DNA of 64,000 nt from Embiotoca jacksoni (taxonomy: Eukaryota; Chordata; Actinopteri; Embiotocidae), in assembly GCA_022577435.1 (NCBI GenBank), contig JAKOON010000022.1, positions 11,096,730 through 11,160,729 of the forward strand, in the 5' to 3' direction. Both the position numbers and the translations under genes were made by a program. Positions within the stretch are counted from its first letter, which is position 1. The number at the start of each line of letters is the position of its first letter. The notes under the pieces were generated by a model. The model was given only the letters and a program-made list of their open reading frames with translations. It had not been told where the DNA came from and ran no database searches. Below, piece after piece: positions 59,401-64,000 of the stretch.

Positions 59401-62400
59401 AGACTGTCTCATTTGAAAGCTGATTAAAGCTGACCTAAAAAGACCTGTTATGTCTAAACCCAAACAGAACAAGAGTAGTGACGCATTAGTCAGTTTGATC
59501 GAAAGTAAATATGTACATATCCACTTCAATAATAGTAGGAGCACTGTTTTATGTTTAGGAACTGATGATATTTCGTTAATGACTCTTTCGTTCGTCAATG
59601 TTTTTCAGATAACATTTACTAAAGTGGACCCGCACCCGAAACTGTGCATGAAGGTAATGATCATTTTCCCTCTTTAACGCTTTAATAGTTTCACTGTAGA
59701 GAAACAACAGGGCTGAAATAAATCCTATCTGTTAGAACAGTGCCACTGCTTTTAGTATTTACAGATTACTTCTCACTTACTGTACAAAGTGAAACTTAAC
59801 AAGCAAAACATATTTGTTCTGTTTTCGGTAACCCAAGACTGCTGTTTTTGTATACGATTGCACGCCCTTTTCACCAGGTTAGCCAACTAGAACTCAGTGG
59901 CAGTTCAAATTACTTGTCTTTGTTATAAAGGAATAGTCTGACATTTTGAAACATGCCAACAATATCGTAATAAAATATAATTCTTCAGTTCAGGTGGTTT
60001 ACGCCGAACGTTTTTTTTCTCAGACGTCTCAGAACGTCACAATTGAACTCGGTGATGACAGTCTCACCGTTGGGGGACAAATTCAAGGTGCACAGCCCCG
60101 CAAAAGACAAAGAAAATCCCCATCAGACTCTGGGTGACCTGGTGTGCCTTGTCCTGTATCGGTCAGTGAGGTTCTGCAAAATGCTACTCAGAACACCTCT
60201 CACGGCTCATTGCCTTGGATTTTCTGAGGCATTTCAATGGTCTCCTTTGCCGATTTCCCGAGTTTGACGCAAATGTTGACTAGCGCTCTCTGCTCAAGAA
60301 CATGTGTAACACATGTGCTGATGTTGATCAAGCGAGCTAACACCGAATACTCAGGAATGTTATTGCTTCATTACTTTGCTTCACTCTGTTCAAGTGCAAC
60401 TCTTGGCACGTTTTTACCACACCTCGTATAAATATTTCTCTCTGGGAATTAATGTAAAATTTTGTCTACAAATATTTGGTGACATAGGTGGACATAGTTT
60501 TAAAAATGTACACAAATGGGATTAAAACATTACATATTTGTTTTGGGAAGTATAATGCTATTGGTATTTACATTTTTTTTTAAGCCATTTATTTTATATC
60601 TAGGTGGGCCTGGTTGGTGTACCATCACGAGTTAACTAAAAAGAAAAAACTGTAAATTATAATTAATTGCAGCTCATTTCAACAGTACAAGTTAACTGGT
60701 GACCAAATAACTTTTACATTTACATTTACACCTGTGGAATAAGAAAAAAAAAAGACACGTATATATACATGTTTGGAAAAAATTAACAGTTTGTAAAGTC
60801 TAGTTTTATATGGTGGTTAAGTTGTTCACTTAAACTATTTTCTGTGGATATGGCATAATGTGTTTAACAAGCTTCTCTGTTTTAGGATTTAAAAACATGG
60901 TAATGTGTTTTATAATACTGCTGGATGACTTAAAAATATAAATGTAATATCTTCCTCAGTTCACTGCAGGCTCTCAGTCCTGGACCAGGTGCCCCTTTGC
61001 TGATGGGAGATTCCAAGGTGACACTTTTTCTCAAATCAGCAGGCTAATCATATCATATTATCATATCACATGACTATCTATGGTGATGCTGCTTCAGTCC
61101 ATGGCAACAAATCTACCTCAGAGAATTTAGAGCCACCTATACAGCAGATTACATCATGACAATTATGGTCACTATTGATAACTTTGTCATAATTTCTAGC
61201 ATGGGACGTGGTTGTGACGAGACAACAGGGGCGTGAAGAAGTGAAGGTGCGGTCACAGATCACTACGACCTTCTCTCTGAGGCTGTGTGTGAAGTTTGCA
61301 GGTCATCCTGTGTGCCAGAACAATGAAACACACTTGCAAGTGGTAGGTACCAAAGAGAAAGTTAATCTATTGTGAATTATTATCAGCAGTGCAGATTCCA
61401 TCACAGATTCTAAAGACATTAATTAAATAATCTTCATATCCAGCTAAAAAGCTGCATGGATACGATGACCTCATGCCTTGTATTTGTGTTTTATGACGGG
61501 GCTTTCAGAACGTGCTTCCACCAATTACATATCAACCTGTTGTAAATACTGTTTGTTATATATTACCTTTTTGTTGCCGGGAAGCAACACATTTTCTCTG
61601 AGGTTTGTTGTCTACAACGCTGTAAAGGTAATTATACCTTATAAAATTGTGTTTTTATAGCAATGACAAGGTTTTGGGCAAGTCATCCACCTACACAAAC
61701 ACGATATTGCTCAATTATGTCTATCTCCTGAACACTTGAGTGAGTTGTTCATAGCACATCAAAAAGAAGATTAAAAAAAACAAAAACCATGCCAACTTCA
61801 ACACCATTTGCAGGATAAGAGCTTAAAGGTTTTTTTTATTCCTCTGCACTGACGACAGCTGAGGCCAGAGACACTATGGCCTTGTTTAGACTGCCAGCCC
61901 AAATCCAGTTCTTGCCATATCCATATTGTATCCAGATCTAATTTGTGAAAGTCTAGACAGCAAAAGAACACATGAACTGGATTTTTTTTCAAACAGGATC
62001 CAAACCACATTTACATTTCATCGAATTTCTACTGATACGTCTCAGTCTGGGTGCTCTCAGATTCGATTTCATGTGGCACTTGCAATGCGACACACAGTGG
62101 CAATGTCATTTACAGAGTGAGCAGAATCTATGCTACTACTAGCAGATTGCTATAAGAGAGTGGACATTTTGGCGTGATTGGAGAAAGACAACAGCAGTCC
62201 ATGGAAAGAAGCCTGCTCTCGCTTCAATGCTAGCAGCTTTCACGTTGAAAACCCACATCGCCAGCGTAGTTGCGCTTGTATTGTTACCACAGCAATCCAT
62301 GCAATAGCTTGGTAATGTCTGGACACACCAAAAAGGATCTGTTCATTTGCAAATAACCATGTGTACAGTTTGTCCCAAACATCTGATTAAAGTAGCAAAT

Positions 62401-64000
62401 CCAATTTGCCTGCACTCTGAGCAAAGCCCTGTTTTCTGGTTGTCTGTTGGTTTGTCCGTCCTGTATCTCTAGAAGGCATTGAGAGAATTTCTTCCAATTT
62501 GGTAAAAATGTTCACTTGGACTCAGGGATGAACTGATCAGAATTTTTGTTGGTCAAGGTCAAAGCTCACTGTGACCTCGCAACAATGTTTGTGGCCCTAA
62601 TGCAATAATTAAAATGCTTATTATGACAAGGTTTGACAAATGTTTCACAGGATAAAATTATGAAGTGATGACATTTTACATCCAAAAGGTCCAAGGTCAA
62701 CTTCCTTAGTCTGTACAAACATCAGCAGCTTGACTGGTTGGCGGAGGCATACAAGCATGTGGTGGTAACAATAGTTTCTTTTGTATTTTTTCTCAGGAGA
62801 AACACAAAGCTGTTGACTTAAACCTGACAGGGAAATTATGCAACTCTTGTCTCCAGGTATGTTTGTGTAGTGAACTGAACCTTTCAGGTAAAACTGAATA
62901 GCTTTTCAAATATATACAGATTACGACTTTGAATATTCTTTTATTTGCGCAGGTGAAAATGATTGGTGTGAAGTATGCTGTCACAGTCATTCACTGTCTC
63001 AAACAGTGCAGTAAGTACAGTTTTTACTGCTGCTATCTACAAACTACAGAAGAATTCCTCCTTCTCCACATTTGTGCTCGTATCTTGTGATCTAACCCAA
63101 CTTTTCCTTCCTCTTAAAACAATCACAGCCTGAGGCGATACATTAGTTTGAAAAGCAAATCGTTTCCAGTACTTCTTTTACAAAATATGGATATTCACAA
63201 ATGTATGCGCCTCTGAAGTTTAGTTAAGTGGTTTCTTGATGTCATTTTGAAAAATAATGCTGTGCCCCAGCATCATTTACTCCACTTGAGTTGTGTGTGC
63301 AACGACAGATGAAACCATTCCATGTAAACATAAAAGGTTCCAACTAAAATTAAGAGCCCTTTGATATGCTTTCAGTATTTTTATTTGTGCTACAATGACT
63401 TTACAGATAACTTGGAACGTAATGGTTTGAGTGACAGAGGGGAACAGGATGTGTACTGGTTGTTTCATCTTTCAAAAGCCTGATAAACAAAGATTTTTTT
63501 TTTATTATTATACTCAAAAGACGTGGAAGAGATTGGTACCACTTTAACTCAATATGTAGCCAGTTAGCTAAGCTTAGTACGAAGACTGGAAATATGAGGA
63601 AACAGCTAGCCTTGCTCAGTCCAAAGATAAAGAAGAAAATCTACCCGCCAGCACCTACTGTTTACTGATAACATGTTATTTACTTGTTATGCACAAACTT
63701 TTCTTACTGCTTCTACTTTTAATGCTGACCTAAGCTATCTCTGCTAGTTCTTTATTTCGAAGGAACAAGAGGCATCAAACTTCTTTTCTAACTGCAAAAA
63801 AACTCAAATAAGGATATTTCTCAAAACTATTTCTCCAAAAGACACACATAAGACCCAATCAATGCCATGTGTACATCCATCTAAACATGGTAAATTCTCT
63901 TCACAGATCAGTCATCTCCTGACAGTCATATCATCGCCGATCAACCTACTTGGGACTTGACCTGGGTTGTTGTACCAGCTGGTGTTTGCCTTGCCAGCAT
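50317..64000 (+). CDS. il17rel: Interleukin-17 receptor E-family gene (il17rel-like), partial
   Basis: IL-17 receptor E-type proteins are single-pass cytokine receptors. Sixteen exons: 50317-50430, 52238-52265, 52805-52954, 54781-54887, 55255-55369, 55652-55696, 56604-56743, 57586-57657, 57757-57811, 57930-58093, 59609-59653, 60960-61017, 61200-61342, 62797-62856, 62953-63010, 63907-64000+. All junctions are GT-AG and the phases close through 482 codons. A signal peptide (MILWVYLLMFYYCLGLNGAA) is followed by a Cys-rich ectodomain with N-glycosylation sites (62, 69 and others). The segments RPLPCLCIEGWS, VCPFKDRL, VDPHPKLCMKF and CPFADGRFQAWDV align with IL17RE motifs. A transmembrane segment begins at WVVVPAGVCLAS where the window ends, so the cytoplasmic SEFIR part cannot be judged. 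il17re is the main alternative name. Confidence 0.8.
52238..52265 (+). CDS. il17rel: il17rel-like exon 2: 28-base microexon
   Basis: It encodes GLHCKPKQR and the first base of Tyr. It is flanked by TTTTTGCAG and gtgagt. Leaving it out would shift the frame. Confidence 0.75.
52805..52954 (+). CDS. il17rel: il17rel-like exon 3
   Basis: It encodes LFPTPCQNPAEGLNTTSVFP, NISLSTVMRCDGRQKCSLHL and RIKTVLQLS. Two N-X-S/T sites lie close together. Confidence 0.85.
54781..54887 (+). CDS. il17rel: il17rel-like exon 4
   Basis: It encodes SIHGVTFCTITAGMMPHCQT and FSFTRTSRERMTGLQ. The acceptor is TTTTCCCACAG. Confidence 0.85.
55255..55369 (+). CDS. il17rel: il17rel-like exon 5
   Basis: It encodes VEIENDCTAISPSQQVQVTV and KTVANYCGVILASTYHTP. 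It ends in phase 1. Confidence 0.85.
55652..55696 (+). CDS. il17rel: il17rel-like exon 6
   Basis: This 45-base exon encodes CINEDLKRHVPECI and splits codons at both ends. Confidence 0.8.
56435..56560. repeat. Dispersed repeat, family 3 copy A
   Basis: It has AAATGTTCACTCGGTCCCAA AGATGAACTGAT, then GGCCAAAGGTCAAGGTTACA. This layout recurs at 62450-62720. Confidence 0.65.
56604..56743 (+). CDS. il17rel: il17rel-like exon 7
   Basis: It encodes GRLSYDVNPEMKELSVNVSD, MLEDRDYLLRLCHKNFICVG and TGASTL, the fibronectin-like strand pattern also found in IL17RE (SVRLCHQWALEC in human). Confidence 0.88.
57586..57657 (+). CDS. il17rel: il17rel-like exon 8: LPCLCIE motif
   Basis: Twenty-four whole codons encode IKKEQPVKSVILSYSRPLPC and LCIE. 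The LPCLCIE motif is identical to human IL17RE. Confidence 0.88.
57757..57811 (+). CDS. il17rel: il17rel-like exon 9
   Basis: It encodes GWSVVTDARRVQVCPFKD. CPF matches the KKCPF of IL17RE. Confidence 0.85.
57930..58093 (+). CDS. il17rel: il17rel-like exon 10
   Basis: It encodes LKELWTGITFDPVEKTLLWE, PSCPVTAVVSLCEKREDSVC and VDLPHSSRNVGREK. Confidence 0.87.
59609..59653 (+). CDS. il17rel: il17rel-like exon 11
   Basis: Fifteen whole codons encode ITFTKVDPHPKLCMK, matching human IL17RE (LEKVDLHPQLCFKF). Confidence 0.87.
60960..61017 (+). CDS. il17rel: il17rel-like exon 12
   Basis: It encodes FTAGSQSWTRCPFADGRFQ and ends in phase 1. Confidence 0.85.
61200..61342 (+). CDS. il17rel: il17rel-like exon 13
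   Basis: It encodes WDVVVTRQQGREEVKVRSQI, TTTFSLRLCVKFAGHPVCQN and NETHLQV. Confidence 0.85.
62450..62720. repeat. Dispersed repeat, family 3 copy B
   Basis: It has AAATGTTCACTTGGACTCAG GGATGAACTGAT, then GGTCAAGGTCAAAGCTCACT GTGACCTC, a common teleost repeat signature. Confidence 0.7.
62797..62856 (+). CDS. il17rel: il17rel-like exon 14
   Basis: Twenty whole codons encode EKHKAVDLNLTGKLCNSCLQ, with an NLT glycosylation site. Confidence 0.83.
62953..63010 (+). CDS. il17rel: il17rel-like exon 15
   Basis: It encodes VKMIGVKYAVTVIHCLKQC and ends in phase 1. Confidence 0.83.
63555..63710. repeat. Dispersed repeat ('cagttagctaagctta' family)
   Basis: It has CAGTTAGCTAAGCTTAGTAC, AAGACTGGAAATATGAGGAA, ACAGCTAGCCTTGCTCAGTC and CTACCCGCCAGCACCT, in the order seen in a very common teleost element. 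Confidence 0.65.
63907..64000 (+). CDS. il17rel: il17rel-like exon 16: start of transmembrane segment (cut by window)
   Basis: It encodes QSSPDSHIIADQPTWDLTWV and VVPAGVCLAS, then is cut inside a codon at the window end. Confidence 0.8.

Larger units (their letters stand above)
50431..63906 (+). other. il17rel: il17rel-like introns
   Basis: AT-rich introns. Recognised contents: paired dispersed repeats at 56435-56560 and 62450-62720, a third type at 63555-63710, and a 118-codon chance or relic frame at 58370-58723. Introns 50431-52237, 52266-52804, 52955-54780, 54888-55254, 56744-57585, 59654-60959 and 61343-62449 show nothing else recognisable. Confidence 0.7.

Overview
The window looks like nuclear DNA of a ray-finned fish, most likely a percomorph teleost. 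It has vertebrate genes with short GT-AG exons, many CA/GT microsatellites, long homopolymers and several dispersed repeat families typical of teleosts. There is no sign of bacterial organisation. Most open reading frames in the window are chance frames through microsatellites, introns and UTRs; the coding content is spliced.

Layout. (1) 1-3444: intronic or upstream DNA of a USP gene, with microsatellites, a 300-bp polypyrimidine tract and a GC-rich island carrying a TATA-like box. (2) 3445-11132, + strand: the last 15 coding exons of usp15, holding the whole catalytic region from the Cys box to the His box and the stop codon. The DUSP and UBL exons lie upstream, outside the window. The C-terminus carries unusual Glu, Ala and Gln runs. 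A long 3'UTR follows to about 13660. (3) 16081-16166, + strand: the let-7i microRNA hairpin, with a CpG-rich region upstream and a poly(A) signal 233 bp downstream. (4) 22700-45694, - strand: the complete coding sequence of ppm1h in 10 exons (528 aa), a PP2C-family phosphatase. (5) 45695-50316: CpG-rich ppm1h promoter, then intergenic DNA with repeats and a 32-base G run. (6) 50317-64000, + strand: 16 exons of an IL-17 receptor E-family gene (best match il17rel), which runs off the right edge at the start of its transmembrane segment.

In human 12q14 the order, recalled from general knowledge, is USP15, MON2, let-7i, PPM1H in the same relative orientations. Here the usp15 - let-7i - ppm1h order and strands match, but no mon2 is visible in the 5 kb between usp15 and let-7i. 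The locus is therefore a vertebrate synteny block that may have lost mon2, perhaps after the teleost genome duplication. The il17rel-like gene sits head-to-head with ppm1h, about 4.6 kb away.

The exon models were built by hand. Every splice phase closes in all three coding genes. Family assignments rest on recognised motifs and remembered homologues, not on a database search.
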